Origin: Thozetella sp. PMI_491
Lineage: Eukaryota > Ascomycota > Sordariomycetes > Chaetosphaeriales > Chaetosphaeriaceae
Assembly (NCBI GenBank): GCA_021432635.1
Contig: MU270134.1
Span: forward strand, 1-64,000
Length of the DNA stretch: 64,000 nt
Direction: 5' to 3'
In this document: one piece after another, positions 44,658 to 55,267 of the stretch
Layout: every line of letters begins with the position of its first letter
Position numbering within the stretch: position 1 is the first letter of the stretch
Notes under the pieces: generated by a model
What the model saw: the letters and a program-made list of their open reading frames with translations, nothing else
What the model was told of the DNA's origin: nothing
Databases searched by the model: none
Program-made: the position numbers and the translations under genes

Positions 44658-46075
44658 TGGCCTGACAGATGTATCCAACTGTTGAAGCCTGGCGTATAGG
44701 TCCAAGAGCGAGCGCGGACGGGATGCTTTCACTCCAATATGTACTACTAGTTGTAGACTTCGTGTTCCACTCCCGCTGGGAATCCGGAGCACGCAGCCGA
44801 GGCCGAATCCTTTCTATCACTTCCATGTATTAACCTCGTTTCCTGCGACCCGGTGACGTCCCATGGATGTGATGCTGTTTCGACAGCAGGCCTTGCACTC
44901 TACAGCCCTAGCTGTCCTCGACAACGTGGTGGCTGTTGATGGTAAGACAAGCGCCGCCCGCAGACCTTGACTGTATTCCACTCCAACAGCTTGCAGATCT
45001 AATAATCTGGCGGTAGTACAACTCACTACCTGTCAACTTACATCAGAGACAAAGAACCACATCGCCGGGTGCGGGGTCAAAGGAAAGCCAGCTAGCCTAT
45101 CCATGGCTTCAGAGCTCAAAGCCGGCGGCCATGGCAAGTGTGGGGAGTTTCCTGCATTCGACTGGTACGGCAGGACGCTAGTCATGGTGCCCGGGGGCCG
45201 GCATGAACTGCCGGCATGCCGGCCTGGTGACTCGGGAAGATTCAGGGGCACTTCCTCTTTGTTTCCGGAGAGTTGGTAACATTCACTGGACGGGAGGGCT
45301 GAGGGGACAGAGCCTTGATTTCGTCGCAGGGATCCTTATACTAAGGAAAATTGGCTTTAGGAACTTTTCAAGACCTATCCAAATTGCTAATAGGGAAAAA
45401 TGGCCTAGTAGCCAGAGGTCCTGTCGGCCTTTGCTCCGATTCAGTCTGAGCTTGACGGGCTAGGCTCACCAGGCCAGAACCTCGTGTCGGCGTGCCGTCG
45501 GAAGCCCTGCGTTTAGCGTGGCTGTAGCGCCATCTTTCGGCTTCGACCATCCGGCTTCGAGCGCAGAGCTTGTACCGACATGCAGCAGGTAATATGGAAT
45601 ATGTCACATCACAATCGCCGCTAGCCGAGCTAGCAGCGCCATGGACCCCGAGTCACGGCTCCGGAGCAGGCGTAGAGCGTGCGCGGGTCTGTGTTGGCGG
45701 CGCGCCAGGCACTAGGCCGGCGATGACACCGCACCGGCCGCTTCCCTAGCACCTCGAGCTCGATCTATGGGTGACCATGGGGAGTGTGCTGCCACAATCT
45801 TCATCTCGTGGGCTAGGCTTTGGTACTTCTGCCGCGTGGGTCGATCGTGGAGCTGGTGCTATAAGACCTCCGGGTCGTATCCCCGGGGCATTCGGTGCCG
45901 AGTCTCCTCATCTTCAACGCGTTATCGTCTAGCGGTTTTCCATTGTCTGCTGTCCTGTCCAGAGCTGGTTCTTTCCTGACACTCCTTGGATCTCCTGCCT
46001 CCGGAGAACACGTCCGTGGCGAACTCTGCCCACAAGCCTCACTTCATCGAACGCAGCCCTTCTCTTGCACCCACA
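44658..46075. other. Intergenic region before the CFEM gene
   Basis: No gene was recognised in 1.4 kb. A GC-rich palindromic stretch GCCGGCATGCCGGC occurs near 45211-45224. At about 45920-45940 the sequence CGTTATCGTCTAGCGGTT resembles the 5' half of a tRNA-Glu, but no T-loop follows, so no tRNA is called. Confidence 0.45.
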
Positions 46076-46615
46076 ATGCAGTTCACGCTCGCCCTCGCCG
46101 CTCTCTTCGCCGGCCTCGTGGCTGCCGATACAGACCCTAACTCGATCGTCGCTCAGGTCCCTAGCTGCGCGATGACGTGCCTAATCCGCGGCGCTGCTGC
46201 CGTGGGCTGCGGTACCGTGGACTATAAGTGCCAATGCACCCACATGACGGATCTCACGCAGGCCGTCACTCCGTGCCTGGCCCAAGGGTGTACTGTCGAT
46301 GAGATTGCCAGTACGTGCCTCTCGGGTCCTTCGTCTGCATTGGATGCAGAAAGCTAACGAACACCTGCAGAGACCACAACCCTCTCCGCCCAGCTATGTG
46401 GCAGCCTTGGTTTCGCGAGCCAGAGTGCGGCGCTGAACAGCATGACGGCGACCATGACGGGAGTTACATCCGTGGCGTCGGCGACAACCAAGTCGAACTC
46501 GACCGTGACAACGGGCGTCGTCACTGCCACGCGGAATGCTGCCGCGAAGCCGGACTGGATGGGAATGGGCGCGCTAGGCGCCGGTGCTGCACTCCTGGTT
46601 GGGCTTGCTTTCTGA
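46076..46615 (+). CDS. CFEM-domain GPI-anchored cell-surface protein
   Basis: Two exons, 46076-46310 and 46371-46615, joined across a 60-nt intron with GTACGT, a GCTAAC branch site and CTGCAG, give 159 residues. The ATG at 46076 starts a clear signal peptide (MQFTLALAALFAGLVAAD). Residues about 30-95 hold eight cysteines in the CFEM spacing (SC, TC, GC, KC, QC, PC, GC, LC). An Asp lies between the third and fourth cysteine (CGTVDYKC), the position used for haem-iron binding in Candida CFEM haemophores. A Ser/Thr-rich stalk and a hydrophobic tail MGALGAGAALLVGLAF suggest a GPI anchor. Such proteins act in haem uptake, wall structure or host interaction; which applies here is not known. Confidence 0.93.
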
Positions 46616-46915
46616 GGGACTATATAGGCGTTTGGTTCGGAGGGTGGGCGGCGCCTAGGGGCTACCGGCCGGCGTTGCGACTGCCAGGCGCATCGAATGT
46701 AGGAAAGCTGCCGGGGCGGCTCGGTCTACATCGTAGGATGGAAAACTTTCTCTCTTTAGCTCGGGATATCACGGCTCTCTAGCAGCCCTCTATAGATTTA
46801 TTCAAAAATACATGAGAAGTCCAAATCACACCATTAGAGGTCACTTGCGTGAGCCCTCGTTGTTCTATCACATGCACCCCAAAAGATTCGGCCCCTCTAG
46901 GAAACGGGGATTCGT
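46616..46915. other. Convergent intergenic region
   Basis: A 300-bp gap between the stops of the CFEM gene (+) and the THEM6-like gene (-), carrying both 3' ends only. Confidence 0.5.
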
Positions 46916-48012
46916 CTAGGCGAGAGGGAACACCCCGATAGCGCCGTCCTCGCCGCCGTCGAACAGCTCGCTCGTCTGGTCCAGGGTAGCAAAGTGGTCG
47001 GCCATCTCCATGCCCTTACGGCGCTCGTACTCAACGCGCTTCCAGTCCCACTCGCTCGACTCGTCGATCTCTCCCAGGTCCTCGGGCGTGCCCGTGCCGG
47101 TCTCGCCGCCCTGCCAGCCGCCGGGGCGCGCGGGCAGCAGGCCGTTGGCCTCGAGGAGGATGGCCGGGTGGACGGTGAAGCGGCCCAGCTTGAAGACGTA
47201 CTTGCTCACGGCGGTGGCGATGATGTGCTTGCGGAGGTCGGGCACTACGGTGCCGTCGACGTTGCGCACCACCTTGGGGCGCGTGCGGCCCTGCTTCTTG
47301 CCGTCCCACGCCACGGGGCGCACCTTGCCCTTGTCGACGTAGTAGGTGACCATGTACAGCCACTTGCGATCCCACGAGAGGATGCGGGTCCACAGCTCGA
47401 AGCCCTCGAACATGCCAATCTCCCGCTTGAAGGAGCAGAAGACGGCGCCCAGGCCGATGCCGAAGCCGCCCTTCATGACGGTGCCGTTCTTGTCCCGCAC
47501 CAGCTTGTTCCGCTCGTTGTCGCCCACCGTGTGCATGCCCCGGCCGAGCAGGTGCGCGACGAGGTGCGATCGCGAGACGTCGAGGTCGGCGAAGTAGGTC
47601 GAGTTGGACTTGTGGAAGTTGTAATCCGAGTCCAGCATGTTGTTGCGGTTGCGGGTGATGCCGTAGTGGAACAGAGACCGCGGCGCAATCGGCTGGTTAA
47701 GGATCCGGTGGTAAAGGAAGGTATGGAATACGCGGAACTGTGCAGCGCAACGGGTCAGCGGTCCGCAGAGCGCGGGCAAGGGGGAAGGGGAGGCAGGCAA
47801 CATACCGTCCAGCCGAATGGCATGCTCTTCAAGTTGAGCAAGAGGAACAGCAGAGCCAAGATCCGCTTGGTCCGGCCGGGCCCGGTGACGAACTTCCTGA
47901 TAGCGACTCTCCAGTCCACATACGCGGCCTTGTACCCAAGGTAGGTGATGGCCGCAGCACCTGCCGGGTAGAAGACCGGGTAGAGCAGCGAGAGGGTGCC
48001 GACCGACGCCAT
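46916..48012 (-). CDS. THEM6/4HBT_2-like membrane-anchored hotdog protein
   Basis: Two exons on the minus strand, 48012-47806 and 47737-46916, with a 68-nt intron (GTATGT/CACAG), give 342 residues. The frame upstream of 48012 begins with a TTG, so the ATG at 48012 (MASVGTLSLLYPVFYP) is used. An N-terminal membrane region (residues about 5-65) includes ILALLFLLLNLKSMPFGW. The body then shows the family blocks RNRNNMLDSDYNFHKSNSTYFADLDVSRSHLVAHLL and GGFGIGLGAVFCSFKREI. The DSDYNxHKSNSxYFxDLD motif is the 4HBT_2/THEM6 hotdog signature; many fungal members carry the label capsule polysaccharide biosynthesis protein, which is probably an annotation artefact. Thioesterase activity is possible but not shown by the sequence. 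A Gly/Glu-rich insert (GGWQGGETGTGTPEDLGE) interrupts the C-terminal third. Confidence 0.85.
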
Positions 48013-51000
48013 GTCTGCGGTGTCCGGAGTATCCGGCTCGTGTCGTTCGCGATCGAAAAAGGGGTCGCTCAAGCTCTTCGAGCTCGTTTATCGAGGTCGC
48101 GCGCAGCAGAGCCGGCAGCAGCGGAAGGCGGTTCCTTCGAGGAACGTCGAAGGTCGGGGTTCGGACGGCGGTCTCCCAGCACACGCGAACTCAATGCGCC
48201 GGCGACGATGATGACGATCGCGACGAGCCAGAGGGGCAGGTTGCGTAAGAAGCAGAGCGCCGTGCTGCCGCACTTGGAAAGGAGAGACGAGCTTGCGGGA
48301 GTGAGCAGGGGCATGCAGTGGCTCTTATCTGAAAGGCTGTGGTTCCTTATCGCAGGAAGGCGTGCCGTTCAAGACAGGAGAGCGGGGGAGGGACAGAGCG
48401 AGAAGAGGAGAGAAAAAAAAAATTAGAAAATTGGAATAGGAATCCAATACACGTCTGTCAAGGGCCCACTCTCTATTGCAATTGCGTGCCTGGGGATGTA
48501 GCTCACTCAGACGGCGCCCGGAGGATCTGACCAGAAGTTCCTGGTGTTGCAAAATTGGGGCCCTGCGCCAATGGCGTCGCGCTCGTGATGCTTGGCTTGG
48601 CAGCTAGCCGAGGCTTGGGGTTCGAGAGCGTTCCCAAGGCCGGGCTTCCGGCGCATTCGTTTACTGGTCAGAGCGGCCGGCCCCCTGGCCTAAGCTTCGG
48701 ACTTGATTATTTTCAGGCCGGTATGCAAGCCATGCTAGGTGAAAACTGGTACGTAGTAGAGTATGTACAGCACAAGCGAACGAGCACAATTATCACGCAC
48801 AAGGAGATGCTATACCCAGTATCTCGGGCACAATTAACGAATCAAGTAAATCGCACAGCAGCAAGATTGATGGGGTTCGAAAACAGTCATACGTGCCAGC
48901 TTTACAATAGAAATCAGGTTCAGCTTCTGCATTTTGCTTTTATAAAAATATTACTGGGTGAGCCGGTCACGGCGATAAACTGATAGGATTGAGCACTACG
49001 GCCAAGGCAAGATAATCTTGCCGCGCGCTGTCTTTTGGTGACTCAACGCCACTACCCAGCGTTTTACCGACTGACATCATTCATGCCTGCTGTGTAGCCT
49101 ATGGCGGAGCCGCACGCCTGAGGAACAGACAGCATCAGCATCATAATACCAAAGGCACTTAGGTTGTGAGCAAAGATATAGACCATGAACAGCCAAAGCA
49201 GCACTGGGTGAGGTTATGGATGTCCTATTACCTCCTGGGAGCCTACAGTCGATGGCATTCCTCCCCAAGATCTAATTACCCTTTCCAAAGACAACCATTG
49301 ATCTGTGAAACATTTTGGCTTCTTCAGCATTGCATTTCAAGCCCCTCTGGCTCTTAATTCCTACTTAGACCTGGAAAGACCCTATGCTTGAGGACGGTGT
49401 GTCTAACCACTCGCTCCCATAGCCCAAATCAAAGGAACAGAATTTAGCTTTGGTGCAGAGGCACACCCTGAAGCACTAGACCTCCATCTCGACAGCATCA
49501 TCGCAAGACATGTATTACAGAACAGTATTATTCGCAGGGCTTGCCTAGCTAACCTTCCAGGTCAGCAGTGTCCTGGCTTATAAGAAGAAAGGTGGGAAAA
49601 GGAGATAGAGGTAATTGTTCAAACACACTCACCCGCTTCGTCAACAGGGGTCGATTGAGTCGTGGAGATAATCGCAACATAGGCGATAATCCTGATGTTA
49701 TCCAAGGACGTCTCCGCATGCCTTTGAGGAATCGTGGCATCGGCCCTGGGCGAGAGGTGCGTTAAGGAGCAAGGTAGCCGTGATGTGTAGACACTAATTA
49801 TTTCGAGACCGACGAGTTTTCGCACGAACACGTCGAGACAAGTAGCAGAAAGCGATGCGGATTGCATGGGCACTCCATGGACTCGTTCTGCGGTCTGAGC
49901 TTGGGTGATCTCGCGCAATGTGATCCGTATGACGACCACCTCCCTGGCAACGGGAATAATGGAGCAGGCCGACCGGCATTCTGTTGGAACCACTATGACG
50001 TGGGCGGGGGAGGCCAATGCAGGAGCTGGTACCGACGGCGGCGTCTTGAAGGATGAACCATCTGTGACGGACAGTGTGTAGGTTGTGAAGTCGATTCCGA
50101 CCATATTGCCGACAGGACTCCAATGGATGCCACAGCAGACAATGGAGCTTCAAGGGTGTTTGAGCAAGTGGCCATCTTTCGACCACCGTGCGGACACAGC
50201 CAGACGGAAGCAAGCGAGAGGTGTTGGTTGACGATTAGCCATGTGTCTGGAGGTTGGCAAGACTGCTGCGTTGGGTGGGGTGATGGGCAAGGATGGAGGA
50301 CATGGCCCGAACGAAGTGAGTTAGAAGGAGGGCCGTTTCCGTGGTTGCCAGATTGTTTCTGCTGGGAACTCGACGTCAGCTTTTGGTACAGGGGATGAAG
50401 AAACGGCTGGACGACAGAAGAGGCAGCTTCCTGATTTCGACAATATGAGCAGTCTGCTCTACTCACGAGAAGAATCATGCCGTGAGAAGCGTCGAAGCCA
50501 GAGTTCTTGCGACCTTAAGGTCGCTTGAGTTAGAAGGAGGGCCCCGGGCTGGACCGCCGTGCCGGTACCGGGGTTGTCAAAAAGAATCTGCACCGCGCCA
50601 GCTGTCTCCATCGCAGAAGCCGTCATCCCCCCTAAAGGGTCAGACTATCCAGAGGTACCGCCGGGAAACGCTCGCCGAGTAGGCGAAGCAATACGGGAGT
50701 GAGCAGCTGAGCTGCCCGACTGGCCATTGCGACAAAGACCTTCTGCAGGGTTTCCGCTACAGAAAGTTGAAATCGACCAGTCTTCCGTAGAACCACCGCC
50801 GCATCCAGTGCGATGCCGAGTCCGGCTTCGACTCCGGCGCGGCCGATCTGGGAAAGAAAGGGGAAAAGACGTTCAAAAAATGAACATGATAAAAGAAATG
50901 GCCAAAAAATGACCAAAATATCTGTCAAAAGATCTCCGCAAGAAGCATACTGCAGAGGAAACAGATTCTTCTCAGAACAGGCTGCTTGCTGGACTATTTA

Positions 51001-51798
51001 AGTCGACCTACGTGCCAACCGCCCACCCCCCTCAATATATACAAAACGAAGAGATGAGCCTCAGGCTCGCGAAGCTTACCTGAACATCTTTGAGCGATGG
51101 TATCGTCAGGAGCTCCTTCCCTCTGGCCATGAATAGCAGTCCGCCTGAGCCCGAGTGATGTTTTTCATTTCCTTCCAAGGGAGCTCCCTCCATTCGAAAG
51201 GAAGGCATCTTGCTGTCTTCGCGATCTTGAGGTAGGAGCCGACCGAGGAAAGGCAAATACCGATCTTGTCTGCCTGTTGTCCATCCCCGAATCCTAGCGC
51301 CGCAGAAGTCGCTCACCGGCACCTTCCACGTCGCAGCAGATGGAGCGGACCGCGAACCCGCAAGATGTGTGCTGCTCGCATTATCATGCAATAACACCTA
51401 GACGATCACTACATGTCGTCAATGCTCTGCTCATCGGCCTCTTTACAATCGTCAAGCATGCGTATCAGCTGGTGGAGCGCAGAATCCATGTAAGAGGCAC
51501 CGGGGTAGCTCGTAATCTGGTGCTGTGGTGTTCCGCCCCTGCGCGGTCCTTAGGAAGTTGAGGTGTATTTTCTCCGATACATTGCTATAGGTAGTTGGAT
51601 CCTAATCAGGGCATTTCGGCTTGTAGCTCTGCCATGACCCTGTCCGCCTGAAAGCTTACCATGTCTTAAACGAGCTATCTCCTTTCCCCATACCCATAAC
51701 TTAAAGGCTTACTTTCGGAGGTTGCAGAGCCTTTACTCACTGAGTCTTCCTCAATTTTCTTCGCTCCTGCACTCTTGCGAATCACCTCAGCCACTGAA
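48013..51798. other. Gene desert with short dispersed repeats
   Basis: The first 400 bp are the promoter side of the THEM6-like gene (A run near 48412-48422). Beyond about 48550 no gene was recognised. The 17-base motif GAGTTAGAAGGAGGGCC occurs at 50318-50334 and again at 50527-50543 in the same orientation. The moderate AT content and lack of long clean frames suggest decayed repetitive DNA, but no element family could be named. Confidence 0.4.
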
Positions 51799-52413
51799 AT
51801 GGACGTTTGGTGCCGCGATGCCTTTACTCTGGACGACGACGAGCGCTGCGAAGTCTGCCTGAGCTGGGCCCAGCCTTGCTACGGGTGTTGTATGAGCGCG
51901 TTCCCCGCCGGAGTACGTAGCAGGGGAGAGACACGTTCCATATGGCAGCATGCCGTCAACCGCCCCTCGGTCTGCCCTCCACCGCTCACATTGATCGAGG
52001 GGAGGCAAGTGACTCTGATTTGCGTGAGGGAATCACACACCCTCGTCGTCGTGCATCATGGAGAACAAACTGAGCCCGCACGCCATTGGCAGCCGCCGGA
52101 TCCGATAGTCTACGAAATCCGACCGAGCCCCTTCGTCCAAGTTCTGAATACATTGAGACGAGGCGACGAAAGACCCCTACTGCTGAGACTGCTTGCGCGG
52201 TCCGGGACGAGCCGGCTGGTGTACGAGTCGTCCCACCGACGTGGCACGGCGCATGCCGTGGGGCTCTGGCCGACGCACCATCTTTCTTTCTTCTCCGACA
52301 TAATCCTGGACCGAATGCGGTCGAGGATGCGTCTTATCAAGCGAGAGGGTCTTTTTTCGGCATGCTTTGGCACGTGGCGATTGTCACTGATCCTATCGCG
52401 GGATATCGATTGA
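51799..52413 (+). CDS. Doubtful open frame, hypothetical
   Basis: From the ATG at 51799 a 204-codon frame begins MDVWCRDAFTLDDDERCEVCLSWAQPC. Its first 40 residues have several cysteines with an acidic spacer; the rest is Arg/Leu/Pro-rich and resembles no family. An overlapping + frame (52086-52487) and a minus frame (52110-52490) are also open, a common sign of GC-rich non-coding DNA. It is listed because it starts with ATG and stands in a long gap, but it may well not be a gene. Confidence 0.2.
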   Translation: MDVWCRDAFTLDDDERCEVCLSWAQPCYGCCMSAFPAGVRSRGETRSIWQHAVNRPSVCPPPLTLIEGRQVTLICVRESHTLVVVHHGEQTEPARHWQPPDPIVYEIRPSPFVQVLNTLRRGDERPLLLRLLARSGTSRLVYESSHRRGTAHAVGLWPTHHLSFFSDIILDRMRSRMRLIKREGLFSACFGTWRLSLILSRDID

Positions 52414-53420
52414 GGAAGACGGCCACTGCGGCGGGCAAAGGAGCGGATAGAGCGGTCTCTACCTCGGCGATTTGGCCCGGCCGGTGACAATGATCCTTTT
52501 CAAGCTGCGACCATTCCGGTTTAAGACTATTTCCCCTCTTGCTGCGATACGATAGTAAGCCCGGTTTCCTACCCTGATTTTCCAGCCGCCGCTCGACACA
52601 CAGCTACCGTTAACTTTTGCTCAAGGTTTAGATGAGCCAGCCATTCGTTCCTCGCGCCCTCAGGGGCCACCCGGACCACACCAAGCACCTTCAACGATTA
52701 ACTTCCGCACCTTCTAGGCGACTCTGGCTGTGGGGTAGGGCTTTCAGGTCGAGAATAAGTACGTATATCCGACTGCCGGGGGGTGGGGGGGTGTCAGCTA
52801 TAAGTCGGTACTAGAGATACCATACAGTGAGGCTAGGGAGACCTATGATTAGACACCTTTTTAAACAGTGACTTTATGACAGGTAAGGGAATCATGCATT
52901 TTACTGAGCGACACTTTTCAGTTCCTTCTCGTTGCTTAAGGGTACAATTTTTTGCCCCTGTAGCGACTCAATGCAGACCCTTTTGAGCAGACAGGCAACA
53001 TTTATGAGCACGCATCGAGCAAATTGCACGGAAGTCTGACAGTCGTCCGAAAAGGCTAATATAAATAGAGAAAGAAGGTGGGTTTAAAGGGTTCCACAGC
53101 ATTCTACGCGTTTGATTGCTCCCCCTTCGTTTGCAGGTCGGGCATCATGATCCGGCAGAGTATGAAAGGCGCATAGGTATCTAGACGGGGCAGGGAATGT
53201 CGACTGCTCAATACAGTATACCTAGCTCCGCTTAATTGCATTACTAGATATCAAGTATAGTACGTCTTTTCTACATGTAAGCTATACGGACTTGCAGATA
53301 TAGATTGTTAGTCTATCACATTTAGAATAGCTGAATTGAGCGGAGGGAATATTGTATCTGCTTAGTAGACTTTGAACAGCCCACATGTAGCTGAAAGAGT
53401 AGGTATGTTGACGAATTAAA

Positions 53421-53470
53421 GTGTGGCCTCAGCGTGGCCTCAATGGGGCCTCGAGTGTGGCCTCAAAAAT
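53421..53470 (+). repeat. Short tandem GTGGCCTCA repeats
   Basis: GTGGCCTCAGC, GTGGCCTCAAT, GGGGCCTCGAGT and GTGGCCTCAAAA follow one another. Such subterminal short direct repeats often mark the ends of fungal DNA transposons, but no matching inverted copy was found in the window. Confidence 0.6.
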
Positions 53471-53551
53471 TCCGAGGTATTTATTGGCTTCGTCTCTACC
53501 CCAACTATTCGTTTCTCCCCTCGATGAGGTTAGGCACTGGCCGGCTGGCAG

Positions 53552-53575
53552 CTAATCCCAGCTTTGGCGGATTAG
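53552..53575. repeat. Small inverted repeat (hairpin)
   Basis: CTAATCC and GGATTAG (7-base perfect arms) enclose a 10-base loop, 80 bp downstream of the GTGGCCTCA repeats. It may belong to the same mobile-element end. Confidence 0.5.
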
Positions 53576-53691
53576 GTACGTCAAGTCTCCCTTACATCCA
53601 CGGAAAGGCTAACTTGAACTAGGCCCAGCATATATCTTACCGCACTTCCTCGTGTACGATCCCGACCTTAGCCTACTAGGCTATCCAGTAG

Positions 53692-54635
53692 TCTAGGCAG
53701 GGGCAATTCAGCTCCTGCCTAAAACACATTTCTGAGCGATGGAGAAGCAATAAAGATCAAAGTAACGCGGGCGACGGATGGGAAGAACACAACGGCGTGG
53801 CTGAGGGGTGGCCAGTTCCAGGGTTATGGTATTCCTCCACGCAGTTCTTTCCGGACAACGTCCAGCCTTGCTTTGATAATCTTGATTGCTTAGGGGTGGG
53901 TGGGTGTCACAGCAACGAACTGTCATTTGATGATCTCTTCCTTAACTCCCTTTACAATGTTGATTGCTTGTCCGACGAACCCTTCTTGAACGCCAACACT
54001 AAGCCAGATACGATGATATTTTCGAACCAATATCCACACAGTCAGCAACTTGATTTAGATTTTAGGCTTGAAGAAGCTTTGGATCAAGATGCTGGAACTG
54101 TTGAGAATCCTCTGGTGCTCAGCGCTCTCAGCGACTGCCACACATCCTCCGGTCCCTCGTCTCAATTATCAACAGGCAATGACCAGACAAGTATTATGGA
54201 TGCATCGACAGGACGAGAAATACCTCCAGTTCAATTCACGGAAGTGAACTCAGAGAGAAACGAAAAAGAGGTATTGGAAAACCCACCAGACGACTCATCA
54301 CTCGAATCTACGGCTGGCTCGTGGCCATGCGATTTCCCGTCGTGTAGTCGCGTGTGTTTTAGTCAGAAGCTCCTCATGTATGACTACCAATAATTGGTGT
54401 TGTAGTTAAAGGCTAACATAACTTTAGTCAACATAAGCGCTGCCATAAGAAAGCACACCTCTGTTCTCAACCAGCCTGTGTAGAGAAAGATGTACGCTTT
54501 AGCACGAAAAGGGACCTTCAGCGTCACAATGAGCTAGTTCATGAGGGGAAACGGCTGACTTGCCAGTACTGTTCGAAGCAAGTGAAGCGGAAGGACAATT
54601 TGAGGCGACATATTATGACAGTTCATCGCTGTTGA
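53692..54635 (+). CDS. C2H2 zinc-finger protein, 5' end not resolved
   Basis: Two exons are clear: an open frame from 53692 to 54377 and 54428-54635, joined across a 50-nt intron (GTATGA, a GCTAACATAAC branch region, TTTAG). The junction rebuilds a perfect finger, C-x4-C-x12-H-x3-H. A second finger-like unit (CSQPAC...HNELVH) has a longer spacer. The third is classic, CQYC-x12-H-x4-H. The N-terminal 200 residues are acidic and Ser/Asn-rich (FLNSLYNVDCLSDEPFLNAN), as in transcription factors. The frame has no ATG before the conserved part: 53797 is GTG, and the nearby ATG at 53739 is in another frame and soon stops. A further 5' exon (acceptor candidates TAGGCAG at about 53700 or TTCAG at 53711) or 5' truncation is needed. 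Repeats lie directly upstream. Confidence 0.75.
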
Positions 54636-55267
54636 CAGGAATTTATGGACGGTTTCTTTTTTTTTCTTTTTTTGTAACGACTGAGTAGGCTACGACCGCA
54701 CCGAGGCGTCACGGGCGGGCCCAAGGGCCCGCCCTGGCACCCCGCATAGTCAAGAGGCAACCCTGGTACTTTACTGTGAGACAATTGAATTTATTATTAA
54801 TGGTTACTCGTAAAGAGCGCTTTTCAGAAATCTCTGGCAAGTTCTTGGCGTAAGGTGGTCTCGGCCTAAATTTGATTTTTGCCGGAGACAGCGGCACTCG
54901 TCGAACTGCGAACTCAACACCCCCGAACGAAGCTCTAGAATCTGCACTGTAGATTCAGGTAGGGTTAAAGGGAGAAAGTCCCGTAAAGGATCTCATTGCG
55001 TGATTTTTATCAAATTGCGCTTGATGATGATGGAACGAACGGGATGGAACAGGGTTAAGTTGAGTTCAGCACGGGAATCGGAAAGGAGATAACGTGGATC
55101 GTCAAGCTTCCGAGCATGTGAAAGAACAGGATGAACTTCCAAAACCAGAATTACAGATATCAGTCACGGCTGGGTGTAGGTTTCTAAGGTGGCTAAGACT
55201 CTACGAACAACCTATGGGGCTGAACTGCTAGCGCACGCGACTCTGGTCCAGCGCATACCTATGTGTC
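54636..55267. other. Gene-free DNA with T-run and perfect hairpin
   Basis: A T-rich run at 54656-54673 follows the zinc-finger gene. The TGTAACGAC at 54673 onward could be the start of a solo long terminal repeat, but no end, partner copy or target duplication was found, so no element is called. Nothing else was recognised. Confidence 0.35.
54713..54734. repeat. Perfect GC-only hairpin
   Basis: GGGCGGGCCC and GGGCCCGCCC (10-base perfect arms) are separated by AA. A stem this GC-rich beside a T run (54656-54673) on the zinc-finger gene's 3' side stands out from the AT-rich surroundings. Confidence 0.7.

Larger units (their letters stand above)
52414..53691. other. AT-rich gene-free DNA upstream of the zinc-finger gene
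   Basis: No gene is visible. The right part contains the GTGGCCTCA repeats (53421-53470) and a small hairpin (53552-53575), listed separately. The left part is AT-rich with no recognised element. Confidence 0.4.

Noticed and set aside
45920-45945. tRNA-Glu-like 5' half (CGTCTAGCGGTT)
   Set aside because: No GTTCRA T-loop, no matching acceptor stem; about 25 bases of similarity only.
46994-47944. 316-codon + frame opposite the THEM6-like gene
   Set aside because: Antisense to a spliced gene with clear family motifs; composition is Ala/Val/Gly-rich with no domain.
54673-54950. Possible solo long terminal repeat starting TGTAACGAC
   Set aside because: Only the start resembles an LTR; no second copy, internal region, primer site or target duplication was found in the window.
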